Positions 47,991 through 60,463 of a stretch of DNA of 64,000 nucleotides are shown piece after piece. This stretch comes from Capsicum annuum (Eukaryota > Streptophyta > Magnoliopsida > Solanales > Solanaceae), in contig NC_061121.1 in the NCBI RefSeq assembly GCF_002878395.1, positions 138,836,323 to 138,900,322 of the forward strand, written 5' to 3'. The translations under genes were made by a program, and so were the position numbers. Positions within the stretch are counted from its first letter, which is position 1; each line of letters starts with the position of its first letter. The notes under the pieces are model-generated. The model saw only the letters and a list, made by a program, of their open reading frames with translations. It did no database searches and was not told the DNA's origin.

Positions 47991-50900
47991 AGATTAGAAG
48001 GAAACTGAATTAAGAGAATAGTACCTTCAGCTTGATTCAAACTCATGGAGAAAAGATAAGGGTAACTAGCTCACATGTCTGCTTCTGCTTCCCAAGTGGC
48101 ACCTTCAACAGATTGATTTTTCCATAAAACTTTCACTAAGGGAACTTTCTTGTTCCTTAGTCTATGGATTTGATAATCTAGGTTTTCAACTGGGATTTCA
48201 TCATACGAAAGTCTATCCGAACATCACAACCTTCCGACGGATCAACAATAATAGAGTCTCCAATGTGCTTCTTGTGCATAGAAACATAAAACGCAAGATC
48301 GACAGCTGACAACTCTCCATGCAACTCAATCTTATAAGCTACTTTCCCAACATGATTCAAAACTCTATAAGGGCCAACATATCTGGGACTCAGCTTTCCT
48401 TTCCTTCCAAATCTTTTTACCCCTTTCATGGGTGAAATTTTCAAGTACACCATATCACCAACTTCAAACTCAACAGCTCTTCTTCACACATCTGCGTACG
48501 ACTTCTGACGACTCTGGGCTATCTTTAATCTATCTTGAATTAACTTAACTTTCTCTATAGCCTCAAATACATCATCAGGTCCAATCACAACAGCTTCACC
48601 TACTTCGAACCAACCTATGGGCGATCTACATCTTTTCCCATACAAAGCTTCAAATGAAGCCATTCCAATGCTAGCATGCAAACTATTGTTGTAAGTAAAT
48701 TCAATCAACGGAAAATGTCCATCCCAACTTCCTTTGAAATCAAGAACACAAATCCTCAATATATCCTACGAAGTTTGGATAGTCCTTTCAGCCTGACCAT
48801 CTGTCTGCGGATGAAAAGTGGAGCTAAGATAAACTTGGGTGCCGAGACCCTTTTGAAAGGCTCTCCAAAACTGAGAAGTAAACTGACCTCTATTGGAGAT
48901 GATAGATAATGGATCTCCATGCAACCTGACTAACTCTGGAATATACAGCTTAGCATAGTCCTCCAAGATGAAAGTTGTATGTATTGGTAATAAATGTTCT
49001 GACTTAGTCAACCTGTCTACAATGACCTAAATAGAATCATGATGACAACGAGAGAGAGGTAAACCGGTCACAAAATCAATGTTCACCATTTCCCACTTTG
49101 AAGATAGAATGCTAAATTCTTGCATCATGCCACCAGGTCTCTGGTGCTCAATCTTTACCTTCTGGCAAGTTGCACACTTTTCTACAGACTTCGCTATATC
49201 TTTTTTCATACTATTCAACCAATAAATTTCCCGTAAATTGCGGTACATCTTGGTAGCACCAGAATGAATAGAATACCATGCACCATGTGCCTCAACTATA
49301 ATTATCTACCTCAGATCATCAACCTCAGGCACACACAATCTATTCTGAAATCTCAATACACCATCTCCCCCTTGGGAGAAAACCTCCACCTTTTGGTCTT
49401 TGACAGACCCTTTTAATTCAGCCAAATGAGAATCCATATCCTGCTTCTCCTTCACTTCCTAAACAAGGGAAGATTCAGAACTACTCTGAATCCAAACATT
49501 ACCCTCAGCTGAGTTGAGTAATCTAACCCCTAACCTAGCTAAATGATGCACTTCACAGGCTAAGTCCCCCTTGTCTTCCTCAATATGTGCTACACTACCC
49601 ATGGACGACCTACTAAGGGCATTTGCCACTACATTTGCCTTGCCCGGGTGATACGACACACTCATATCATAGTCCTTTAGTAATTCTAACCATCACCTTT
49701 TTTAAAGATTCGACTCTCTCTAAGTGAACACATACTATAAACTCTTGTGAGTCGTAAAGACATCAAAATGAACACCGTACAAATAGTGTCTCCAGATTTT
49801 CAAAGAAAAAACCACTGCAGCTAACTTGAGGTCATGGGTTGGATAGTTCTTTTCAAGATGTTTCAACTGCTTGGAGGCATAGGCTATAACCTTACCCTTC
49901 TGCATCAACACACAACCTAAACTAACTCTAAAAGTATCATAATATACCACAAAATCATCTAAACCATTAGGCAGGGTCATCACAGGGGCTGAAGTGAGTC
50001 GAGTCTTCAACTCCTAAAAAATCTTCTTAAAAGAATCTGACAACTGGAATTTAACCTTCTTTTGGGTCAACCGGGTCAAAGAAACAGCAATGGAAGAGAA
50101 ACCTTCGACAAAACGATGGTAGTAACCAACTAGACCCAAGAAACTCCTAATATCAAACGGGGAAATAGGTATAGGCCAATTTTTCATAGCTTCTACCTTT
50201 TGAGGATAGACTCAAATACCATCAGAAGAAACAATATGACCCAGAAAAGCAACTGACCTTAGCCAGAATTCACACTTGCTAAATTTGGTAAACAACTATT
50301 GATCCCTAAGGGTTTATAAGACAATTCGAAGATGATCTGCATGGTTGTTTTCACTCTGGGAATATACAAGGATATCGTCTATAAACACAATAACAAACAT
50401 ATTGAGGTACGGTCTAAACACCCAATTAATAAGGTCCATAAAAGCTGCTGGGACATTCGTTAGCCCAAAGGACATGACCAAGAATTCAAAATGACCATAA
50501 CAAGTATAGAAATCTGTATTTATAATATCACACTGTTTAACTTTAGGTTGGTGATAACCAGATCTCAAATCTATTTTCAAGAAGTAGCTGGCACCATGCA
50601 GCTGATCAAATAGGTCATCAATTCTAGGAAGAGGGTACTTGTTCTTGACTGTAACCTTATTAAGCTAACGATAGTCAAAGCACATGCGTAATAAACCATC
50701 TTTATTTCGCATGAATAGAATGGGTGCACCCCAGGGAGACACACTAGGCCTTATAAAACCCTTATAAAGAAGATTTTTGAGTTTCTCTTTCAAATCCTTA
50801 AGTTCTATGGGGTCCATATGATATGGAGGAATAGAAATAGGTTGTGTATCAGAGAGAAGATCAAGTCTGAATTCTATCTCTCTATCAGGAGGTACCCCTG

Positions 50901-51600
50901 GGAGATCTTCCGTGAAAATATCAGGAAACTCATTGACAATACTAAGAGATTGAATAGTTAGGGTTTCAGACTTAGTGTCCTTAACTTGGACTAAATGATA
51001 GATACAACCCTTGGATATCAATTTCCTAGCTTTAAGATAAGATATGAAATGACTTTTAGGAGATACAAAATTTTCAAACCACTCAAAGACTGGCTCATTG
51101 GAAAATTAAAACTTTACTACATGGGTACGACAGTCGATAGACGCAAAAAAAGAGTGTAGCCAATCCATACCCAAAATAATATCAAAATCAACCATGTCTA
51201 GTTCAATCAAATCTACAAACATGACTCTGCTAAGAACAGTGATAGGACACTTCTTATATACTTGCTTAGCGATAATAGATTTACCCACTGGTGTAGAGAC
51301 TAGAAAAGGCTCAAAAATCTTTTCAGCACTGATTTTAAAATTCACAGCCACCAATGGAGTCATATAAAAAAGACTTAACCCAAGGTCCACCAACACATAT
51401 ACGTCAAAATAAAATACATGGAGCATACCAGTAACAATATCTGGTGAATCCTCCTACTCCTGGTGGGATGGTATAGCATAAAAACGATTCTGGCACTGAC
51501 CACCTACAGTACTAGACGAGGCACCCTGAAGAGGAGTAGGACAAACTACAGGGGCTGGAGCACTAATAGTCTGAGTCTGAGGACGAATATCGTGACCCCC
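47991..51600 (-). pseudogene. pol of element G (protease to chromodomain)
   Basis: Protease at 51426-51106 reads VLVDLGLSLFYM, keeping the Asp of the active site with Leu in the next place. Reverse transcriptase at 51021-50314: [55 protein letters not shown] and the catalytic [11 protein letters not shown]. RNase H at 50010-49459: [19 protein letters not shown] through YHPGKANVVANALSR. Integrase at 49248-48484: CATCQKVK zinc-finger half, NIDFVTGLPLS with the first Asp, but IISNRGQFTSQ where the second catalytic Asp is Asn, then DGQAERTIQTS. The GPF-like and chromodomain end at 48453-47991 reads LSPRYVGPYRVL and AFYVSMHKKHIGDS. About ten stops or frame breaks. Confidence 0.88.
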
Positions 51601-52650
51601 CTATTTAGCATATGGATAATCTCTGAACTTGTGGCCCAACTTACCACAACTAAAACAACCCCTTTGACTGACTAAGCACTCACCGATATGGTCTCTACCA
51701 TACTTCAGACATGGGGGAGGATAAAGTCTGTCACTTACGTTGTCCTGGGACCTAGACATAGTAGGCCTACTACCCTGTTCTAGCCTAATTTTGAATGCAG
51801 AAGTACTAGCTGATGAAGGTGCTGGCATAAGAGAACGGCTCTGGAACTGAAGGCGGATCCCTCCAGGAAATCTAGTCTGACTATACCCATGTCGCTCTGA
51901 TCTATTTCTCTTATTCCCTCTTACTCTCACTCTCTTCTTCACTTTGTTCGCTTCAATCTACTGAGCATGAATCATTAGTCTTGAAAGGTCCATGTCCCTA
52001 TTAAGAATATCAGATCTATACTCTTTCACAATATAACCAGATATGCCGACCAAGAACTTACTCATACTAGTTCTAGAATCAGTCATCACACCGGGAGCAT
52101 TCTTAAATAACTGGTTAAACTTATGGCAATACTCCTTAACTGTCATGGGCCCCTGTCTTAAGTTCATAAATTCTTCTAATTTTGCTTTCCTCAGCTCTGA
52201 GGGAAAGAATCTATCTAAGAAGGCATGTTGGAATAATTGCCAAGTCACTGGAGTATTAGTCTCCCCTCTACTCTTCCTCCACATCTCCACCCAATCATAA
52301 GAAATATCTTTTATTTGATAGGCAACCAATTCAATACTCTCCTCCTCAGTAACGTACATAACCTGAGTGATATTTCTCACTTCATCTAAATATATTTACG
52401 GGTGTTCACCTACTTTTGACCCAAAGAACTCAGGTAGATTTATTTGCATAAAGTCATGAAGCCGGGCTACAGCAGAATTATTCCATTACAGGGGTTGAAT
52501 AGTATCCTAGGTGTTGGCTTGGGCATTGGTGGTGACCGCCTGGGTTAGCGCTTAGAAAGCTGCCTGAAATTTGGCATGGGACACTGTCTAACCTAAAAGA
52601 TCAATGGGTTGAGGTCATTCGTTATTTCTGCGAGCTCTATGAGGAGGTAT
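51601..52650 (-). pseudogene. gag of element G
   Basis: Begins at 52650, where the usual ATG-CCT-CCT is ATA-CCT-CCT (reading IPPHRARRNNE), so the start codon is lost. Then INLPEFFGSKVGEHP (about 52435), the 140-codon intact block 52380-51958 with FQHAFLDRFFPSELRKAKLE, FMNLRQGPMTVKEYCHKF and DMDLSRLMIHAQ, and a basic Ser/Arg-rich block 51942-51680. The zinc knuckle at 51655-51610 reads CFSCGKLGHKFRDY: CCHC with the last Cys changed to Tyr. Ends in frame with the protease region after a stop. Confidence 0.85.
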
Positions 52651-52845
52651 TTTTTGTCATAAAAGAGCACGAATTAACAACAGAGAGAAATAGTCATAGG
52701 CATGATAAACTCTTGAAAGAAAGAAATAACTTTTCCTAATACATCCCGTACCATCTTGCTCATAGATGTGGTGCGCTACACACCGATGATCAAGACTCTA
52801 CATAACGCAACTTGTCAGACTCCCTAGGACTTCTTGAACCCTTAG

Positions 52846-52859
52846 GCGCTCTAATTTCA
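52846..52859 (-). other. Primer-binding site of element G, mutated
   Basis: Minus strand TGAAATTAGAGCGC against TGGTATCAGAGCC, four bases inside the 5' LTR edge at 52864. tRNA-iMet type with several changes. Confidence 0.65.
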
Positions 52860-52863
52860 AGCT

Positions 52864-55206
52864 TGTAACACCCTGAGAACCTATGTTGAGATATCATATG
52901 GTGCTTAAGTTAACACGTGACCTCAAGCTAACCCTCTAAGCCTGTCATCACCTTCAGAACTCTCTATGACACGAATCATCATAAAGTAGGGAAGAATAAT
53001 CATGACATAAACATACTGAGATGTGAAGTAATATGGTTCTGTACAAACAAAATACTGAAATCTTTGTACATGTTGGCACACTAGTCTGACAAAGACTCTA
53101 CTTCATAGGACTGAGAAGTCATTGGGACAGATCCCCAACTAACTCATACTGAACTAAAAGTAAATAACCATCTATTAACAAGAAAAAATTAAAGACACAG
53201 AACCTCGAACCATGAAGAATCACCAACCAGAGAAATGTAGGTGAAGGTACTCAAAGATCATTGTCGCTGCTAAGACTGAGCACCTAAACCTATATCATGA
53301 GGAAATATAGAATACAAAAGAGTATGGGAGTCAGTACTTGGGAATGTATTGAGTATGTGGGGGTGCATGCAATATTTTAAATAATATCATAAATGTATAA
53401 GAAAACTATACATGCTGACAATAATAACTCTCTTCACTTGAATTATCTAAAACATCATTTTCGTAAGTCATCAGTAATAACATATGCTTCATAAATCTCA
53501 TAAATTATTTAAATCAACTCAAAATCTTTGAATCATGACTTAGAGTAACTCGGTATCTTATGGTACATAGATTATTGACATGGGAGTTTCTCATAACCGA
53601 CATAACTACACCATGTGAGCCGCATGAAGTCCAACGTTTTGACCTCCTAAGGATAGAACCCCACATTGGCGGGGGTGTTGTACTCTTGCCAGGGAGTACA
53701 ACCTCAATATCATTATCACAGTCCCATGCTCGACCTATGGCCCACAATTATCAATATTAATCCTACGGTGGAACATAGTTTCATGGAAATACCACATTTG
53801 TCGCTTGGTGCTAAATACTCCTCCAAAACTCAACCCAGAACGCGTTAGGAAATCCACCTTAATCAATATCAACTCATGGGTTTATTTTAAAGACCAAAAC
53901 ATAAATATATATATATATCTCATCTATAAATCATAAACAATTGTGGATTCCTGACTCGACTCAAAAACAAAACAATCTTTCTCAATATCAAGTAAATTTG
54001 CTTTTCGAATCATTTTCAAATATCAAAAGCTTCAAGGAAACATCATAGGACTCATTTTTGACTTTCAATCTCAAATATCGATATATATTCAATAGTAAAA
54101 TTTCTTATGGAAAGGAATAACTCATGACACTTTTCTTAAATAGCTTAGAAATCATCAATACATAATGACAATATATAACTCATGGAATAAATTCTCCATT
54201 TAAGAGACATGATGGTGGAATAATCAAAAATATCAAACTTATTCAACTCAAATCTCATAAATCATAAATAAAGAAATTTGGCTGTAAACCTACTTGCAAA
54301 ATCATGTAAATCAATAATAGAAAGTAAATCTTTAGGCACAAGAATGAAAGGAATGTTCTTGTTCAAACCCCACATACCTTGGATTATAATTTTGAAGATG
54401 TAGAAACTTGTTTGGAACTTCTTTCTCACATTTTTATACCAAGATTCTTGATGCCCTCGACTTGTGGAACTTAATTCTCAAACAACTTGGAGAAATCTAT
54501 AGAAGATCCTTTAATTTCTTTAAAGAAGATTGAATTTTTGGGTTTTGGAAGAAACCCTAATTTTTAGATGTTTCTTGGAAGAGGAAAGGAGGAAAAATGA
54601 ATGGCTATTCTCTACCAGGATATATATATAAGACCATATGGGCGGAAATTACCAAAATGCTCTTTTATAAAAATTGAAATTAACTAATCGGGGCCTATGA
54701 CTGTCGATCTGACGATCCATCAAGTCTCCTGATGGTCCACTAGATTGTGCATCACTCGAGTGCCAAATCTAGAATGTTCTGCCTTTACGTGATTGTTGAA
54801 GTGATGGTACATTAGGAAACTAATAGACCACCAAGTCATCCATCACTCGAGGGCCAAAAATGAGATATCTGTCTCGACCTGACAGACCCCTTGATGGTTC
54901 GTCAACTTTTTGATAGTCCACCAACTTGGTCGTCGCATGATGCCTAAAAAATGAGACACTGCCTTGGATTGACGGGGCACTTGATGGTCCACCAGGAACC
55001 TGACGGTCCGCCAGGTCAACCGTCAAACTGGGCGATCCGATACCGTTTAGTAAAACAACCATAACTGCCTCGTCCGATGTAATATATTAATGAAATTAGT
55101 ATCGATGGAAATTTTATTCAATTCTCTACATGACAAATCACTTTGGAAGTCATACAAATCCACTCAAAATATGGATTTAGGTTTAAGAAACGATCGAGGT
55201 ATTGCA
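52864..55206 (-). repeat. 5' LTR of element G (2343 bp)
   Basis: Plus strand TGTAACACCCTGAG to GAGGTATTGCA. Aligns along its length with 45456-47813. Cluster at 54695-55045, box decayed at 54644-54664, TATATATATA at 54621-54630, donor-like CCAAGGTATGTGGGG at 54368-54382. Confidence 0.88.
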
Positions 55207-56000
55207 CGCAGGAATTCGATCAGAAGGTGATAGATGTTATGAGGGTTAGTACTATTTAGAGTAGTGATTTAGCCTCATACCAATTACAGGATGTCGCTTA
55301 CACTTGGTAAAAGCAGTGGAAGTTAGAAAGGTTAGATGATGCAGGCCCTATAGAGTGGGAGGAGCTTGCCTCTGCTTTCCTTGATAGATTCTTTCTGCTA
55401 GAGTTTAGAAAAGCTAAGGTACTAGAATTCATCAACCTTAGGTAGGAAAGTATGATGGTAAAGGAGTGTTCTCTCAAGTTTACTCAATTAGCCAGATATG
55501 CCCCTTATGTGGTTGCAGACTGTAGAGCTAAGATGAGTAAGTTTATGTCAGGGATGAATGATAGTATGGTAAAAAGTGCAGATCTGCCATGTTGAATAGT
55601 GATATGAATTTAGCAAAACTTATGACACATGCTCAGTAGATAGAGGAGTAGAAGATTAGGATGAGAGAGAGATAGAGTAAGAGAGCAAGGATAGGTAGTT
55701 TCAGCTTTGCTCAACCTAAGTCACAGGGTGGTAACCGTTCTCAGCATAGTCAAAAATTTTATGTCCCAGCTCCATCCTCAACTAGTGTACCATCACCTAA
55801 GTCCAAAAATGATCATCATGATGGAGTGCCATGCTCTGAGGCCCAGGGTAGTAAAAATGAAGGTCTTACTTATCTGCTTTGCAAAAAGTATGGTAATAAT
55901 CATCTAGGTGTATGTATGACAGGCAGTGATGTATTCTTTGGGTGTGGAAAGCCAAGATACAGGATGCGAGAGTGCAGAGTTCTAGAATAGAGGGGTAAGG
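55207..56000 (+). pseudogene. gag of element F, C-terminal part
   Basis: Continues the gag after element G: QEFDQKVIDVMRVST, DLASYQLQDVAYTW, GPIEWEELASAFLDRFF, EFRKAKVLEFINLR, MMVKECSLKFTQLARYAPY and DCRAKMSKFMSGMND. Single-base stops occur at about 55253, 55307 and 55442. The zinc knuckle near 55930-55975 reads VFFGCGKPRYRMRECR, with His and one Cys altered. Identity as gag is certain from the wording; product not functional. Confidence 0.85.
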
Positions 56001-57063
56001 AGTTGTGTCAGCAAGGTACCAACAGTGGTCAGCATCAGAATAGATTTTATGTACTCCAGACCCATCCTAATCCAGAAAGTTTCCCTGACCTAGATTCGAG
56101 TATGTTACAAGTATTTCATGTTCATAGTATGCATTGTTAGATATCTTTCTCTTATTTGAGCATATGTTTCAGTATGAGTTAGCTAGTAAAACCAGCAAGT
56201 TAGTTTAGTAATCGAGCAGTCAGATTTTTATAGCTTGTTTTCTCATCCTTGAATCTATACATGCTATGCAAAATCTAAGAGAATGTAACTATTTCAAGGT
56301 AGAACCTCCTAGTAGTTGCAAGTTCAGTTCATCTCATGCGTCATACATTATTTTTAGACTCCCAAATTTTAGTTATAATCTAGTTCGTAGATGCCCTATG
56401 CATCACCCAGTATCTTCGTAAGGTAAGCATTCTTAGAGGGACATAGCATCCCAAGGGGGAGATACCCCACTTTCTCTCAATGCTCACATGCCTTAGATCC
56501 TTCAATTTCTCCTTGCATAACAAATTCAGTCTAGAATAGAGGGTACTCATAAGTTGACCTTCAAGTTAGACCTCAGCTGTAAGTCAAGTATTCAGAGGTT
56601 CAGTTCAGTTCATGATGTTCAGTCCATGTCACATAGAAGAATTAGTCATTTTCTTATGTTTCAGTTCAATCTTAGTGCCTTTACCATTGCATATCAGTCG
56701 CATATTTGTGAGTCGGTTCAATATGTATTGACACATCAGATATGCTTGGTCAGCTTATCAGTACTTTCAGTCATGCATTCATATATCATGTCATTCATAT
56801 AATCATGCATCAAATATTCTTGAATTCAACTTATCCGTTAAGCATCAGATATACATTCTCAGTTTGAGAAACTCAGTTTATCAGAACACTCAGTCCTACA
56901 TTCATAAATCAGTTACACATGCATCAGATATGCATGTACAGTATGATATGCTCAGTTTTCAGTCATGTCAACCATGAAATCATGATCAGTCATTCATGCT
57001 ATACATTTATGTAAGTTGTCTTTTCTATCATCTCAGCTAGTATCATTCGAGAATGAATGTTCC
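56001..57063 (+). other. Interior tail of element F, no pol
   Basis: Where pol should lie there is 1.06 kb. Only the start of a protease-like block can be guessed (MLQVFHVHSMHC at about 56101-56137, cf. MLHVFYFDVYVL in G). The rest is rich in TCAGT words like the LTR and has an 82-codon frame (56554-56802) with no motif. The missing about 3.4 kb of pol compared with B and G defines F as gag-only. Confidence 0.65.
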
Positions 57064-57077
57064 CAAAGGGGAGATAT
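57064..57077 (+). other. Polypurine tract of element F
   Basis: CAAAGGGGAGATAT immediately before the 3' LTR, in the same ATTCGAGAATGAATGTTCC context as element B. Confidence 0.85.
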
Positions 57078-60000
57078 TGTAATACCCCACATTTTGGACT
57101 AGAATGAAAATTCGTCATTCCTACGCGTGGATTTTTCAAAAGCCTCAAATCCTATATAAATTTAGTGTGTTAATAAATTATTTAGTGTAATCTATTTGAG
57201 AATGAAAATAGATCATAGAGGTCCCCTAACTCAAGTAAAAGTTCAAAGCTTTCCTATAGTTTAAGCTTTAGTGAGCATCAAAACTTGGGTAAAATTCAAT
57301 TGACCATAACTTATTTTATATCACGAACTGGGTAGTTTACTTTATATCAAATGAAATATCTTTGAATTATCTTTCAAATGATACCAATTTCGCCTAAATC
57401 CAATATCGTAGCAAAGATTTATCCCCATTTTATTCCAGCATGTCAAGCTGGAAAACAGTGACAATGTTTCTGATGGGCTACCACATTTCTGATGACCTTT
57501 TTGATAACGTCGTCACATTCTGACGACATTTCTGATGATTTCATCATCCTTGGGCAGAAAATCATGAATTTGGATCCCTTTTGTGATGATCAAGCATGAT
57601 GGCCTATCACGGACCTGGCGGCCTATCACGGATGGCGTCAAGTATATTTTTCTAGAAATTCAAGGGCATTTTTGCAAGTGTATTTTGGTCATTTCCTTCA
57701 TCTTCCACAACTTATAACCCTAAAGAAGCATAATTTTTCCCATTTTTCTTCAGTTAAGCATCTAGAAACCCCTCTCTTACTCTCTCAACCACAAGATTAG
57801 GATTCCTATCAAACTCATCTCTCAAAAGCAAGATTCAAGCCTTTTTCCAAGATAATCAAGAATTAAGTTTTCCAATCCAAGAACTCTCCAGCAAATCATC
57901 AAGGTTTCCTTTCTAAGGTATGCGTCTATTTATGAATGGACTCCTATCATCTATGAAGTTCAAGAACCCTTTTTTTTCTAAAACTATATATTATAGTTTT
58001 CATGCTATGAATGGATTGTTGATCATGTTTATGTGTTATTATGAATCTATGACATCATATGAGTTGAAAACATGTAAGTTTGATTATTTATAATGAGTAA
58101 TTGTATGATTTACACCTATGCCTAAGTTGTGCATGTAAGGTGTTTGATAAAATACCTAAGAGACTAGAAACAATTCATTATAGCTAAATTGTGACTAAGT
58201 GAAGGATTCATGATAGGCCTCTATGATTCAATGTCATCCATGTTGATAATGTGTCTTGTGAACACTGTTGGATTACTCATGAACTAGTCTTATGGAATTA
58301 TTCTATGCTTACTTTCAAAACCCACTCATGTACAAGATGTAGAATACCCATGTACTTCATGAAATTCCCCAATTTATGGTTTTATGGATTGTGGTTGTAA
58401 TATGTAATGAGCATGATATTGAAAGCTATGCAAGTATATACATATTGTATGAAATTTCCTTCCATGAAATAGATTGTTGAGAACCATGCTTAGTATGAAA
58501 TTCCTTATTTATGATATTATGGATTATGGACTCTACTCTTATGATTAAGTCAATCAGGTGTGTCAGCTTCCTTCCATCGAGTCCTGGGGGTACTTGTACC
58601 CAAAAAATATAGTTGCGTGCCTTGAGCCATGTCATGTTTTCACGATACTCTCAGTCAAGCCATGATCTATAGAAATCAATCAGTCATGTAACTCAGGAAA
58701 ACTCAGTAATCTCAGTAATTCAGTATTCTCAGTAATCTCAGTGCTCAGTAACCTCAGTAATCATAGTAAATCTCAGTAGCTTCAGTACTCTTAATTAGTC
58801 CTTAGACCTTATTATATTCCATCCATCATCAGAATCCAGTAAACTCAATTTTAGCTTTGCTAAACAATACCACTAGTATTAGTTCAGTTTACCAGTATCA
58901 GTTCAGCAAATCAGTTCATTTAAGTTATTTAGTTCAGCCTAGTTATTCAGTTTAGTGTCTTTCGGATGGGAGTAGGATTTAATACCGAGGGATGGGGGCT
59001 TACCCGCTAGATTAGGACTGAGATCCTTACAAGCAATCCCTATGTTCCAGAACTACGTATCTAGCATAGGTACGAGATGTCACTCGTTAGATAGGACTTA
59101 CATACTCAGGAGTCATCCGTTAGCATATTTATATGTATAGGACTAATCCCAAGAGTCACCCGTTAGATTAGGATTGACTCCACAGCAGATGTCTTTACTG
59201 GTGGTGCGGTACTGATACTCTTCTAGTCAGGGCAAATATTGGACCCCAGTTAGCTTAGCTTGGGGTATATCAGTTAGATGAATACATCCCACATTTTCAG
59301 TTATAGATTCAAGACTGTCAGATACAGTCAACTCAGTTCAATAATACAAATTCAGTACTGTTAGAGACAATCAATCCTTATCATTATAAATAGACTTCAA
59401 GATCACCCATTAGATAGGACTAATCTCAACTATAGTTAAATAGTATCAAAATCATCAGATTTAAAGATCACCCATTAGATAAGACTGATCTCAAATTCAG
59501 TTACTTCATATAAAATAGAACTCAGATAGTTCCATCAAAACTTAGACTTTCAGATACAATCGCTCAGTATCAGTTACATTGGTTAGGCCGATCATCATAG
59601 TTATATCAGTTATATCAGTTTTCTGAACTTATGTATCAGTTATATCAGTTATCAGAATTTTTGATATAACTATTCAACTTCAGGACTGTCAGACACAGTC
59701 AACTAGACCAGTTCTTTATAATTTGAACTGTCAGAAATAGTCATTCATCTATTCAGTATCTCAGTATCAGTACACTCATATTGTCAGTATTCAAAATCAG
59801 TAGTCAGTATCTCTACGAGTTCAGTTACAGTTGTGTATGCATGTATTTATTCTGACGTTTATATTAATCAGCATTGTTCATGCTTATAACCCTTTACATT
59901 TAGCCTACCTCACTCATATACTCAGTACATTTAGACGTACTGACATATTTGCGCTATGGTGCTTTCTTTTATTTTACACCATAGGTTCAAAGGCACGAGC

Positions 60001-60419
60001 TCCAAATCAGCAGTAGCATTCTAGTGTTCAGAGTTTGCAGTGAGTCCTTCTCATTCGAGAACAATATGATTATTGCTATATTTACTATTCAGTTGCTATA
60101 TGGAGTTAGTTGGAAACCTGTTCCTTCAACTCCTTATTCAGTTCAGTTAGAGGCTTTCATACTAGATCTCAGATTAGATATTCAATTCACATTATTTTCA
60201 GTATTTATGACTTGTTTTGGTATTGTTATACCTTTTTTAGACATTTTGTTATCAGACGTTTATTCAGTTCAAACCTTATGGCATTTTGTGTTCATGTTTC
60301 TGCATTTTATGATGTATTATGCAATATATAGGTACAGATATCAGTCATGGGTTAGCTTGTGCTCCTTTGGGGTCATGAGCACCGTGTAGCATTTTGGTTC
60401 AGAAAATCGGGGTGTTACA
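57078..60419 (+). repeat. 3' LTR of element F (3342 bp)
   Basis: TGTAATACCCCACATTTTGG to CGGGGTGTTACA, aligned with the 5' LTR over its full length. Differences include a 33-bp extra segment in the palindromic cluster (57603-57635). Box at 57679-57696, donor-like CTAAGGTATGCG at 57913-57924. Followed by GGTAC, the right target duplication. Confidence 0.9.
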
Positions 60420-60463
60420 GGTACTTGTGGCAAAGTTACGAAAACAACAATACTAACCCTATA

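Larger units (their letters stand above)
45456..55206 (-). mobile_element. Element G: full-length Ty3/gypsy (Tekay-like), 9.75 kb
   Basis: Minus strand: 5' LTR 52864-55206, primer site 52846-52859, gag from 52650, pol to 47991, purine tract 47814-47828, 3' LTR 45456-47813. The flanks CAAAG (45451-45455) and CGCAG (55207-55211) match at 3/5; joining the flanks restores the gag wording DEDP-QEFD of element F, which confirms the insertion point. Pol is the best preserved in the window. LTRs differ by perhaps 10-12% by eye. Confidence 0.9.
41659..60419 (+). mobile_element. Element F: gag-only Ty3/gypsy with 3.3-kb LTRs, split by G
   Basis: LTRs at 41659-44997 and 57078-60419, primer site 45002-45014, gag 45207-45455 continued at 55207-56000, about 1 kb without recognisable pol, purine tract 57064-57077. 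Target duplication GGTAT (41654-41658) and GGTAC (60420-60424), 4/5. Without G the interior is about 2.3 kb. It has complete LTR, primer and purine-tract signals but lacks pol, so it could only move with enzymes from a relative such as B or G. Inserted in element D. Confidence 0.88.

Noticed and set aside
60024..60389. 121-codon ORF near the end of the 3' LTR of F
   Set aside because: The homologous place in the 5' LTR (about 44640-44970) does not keep the frame; hydrophobic content reflects T-rich DNA.
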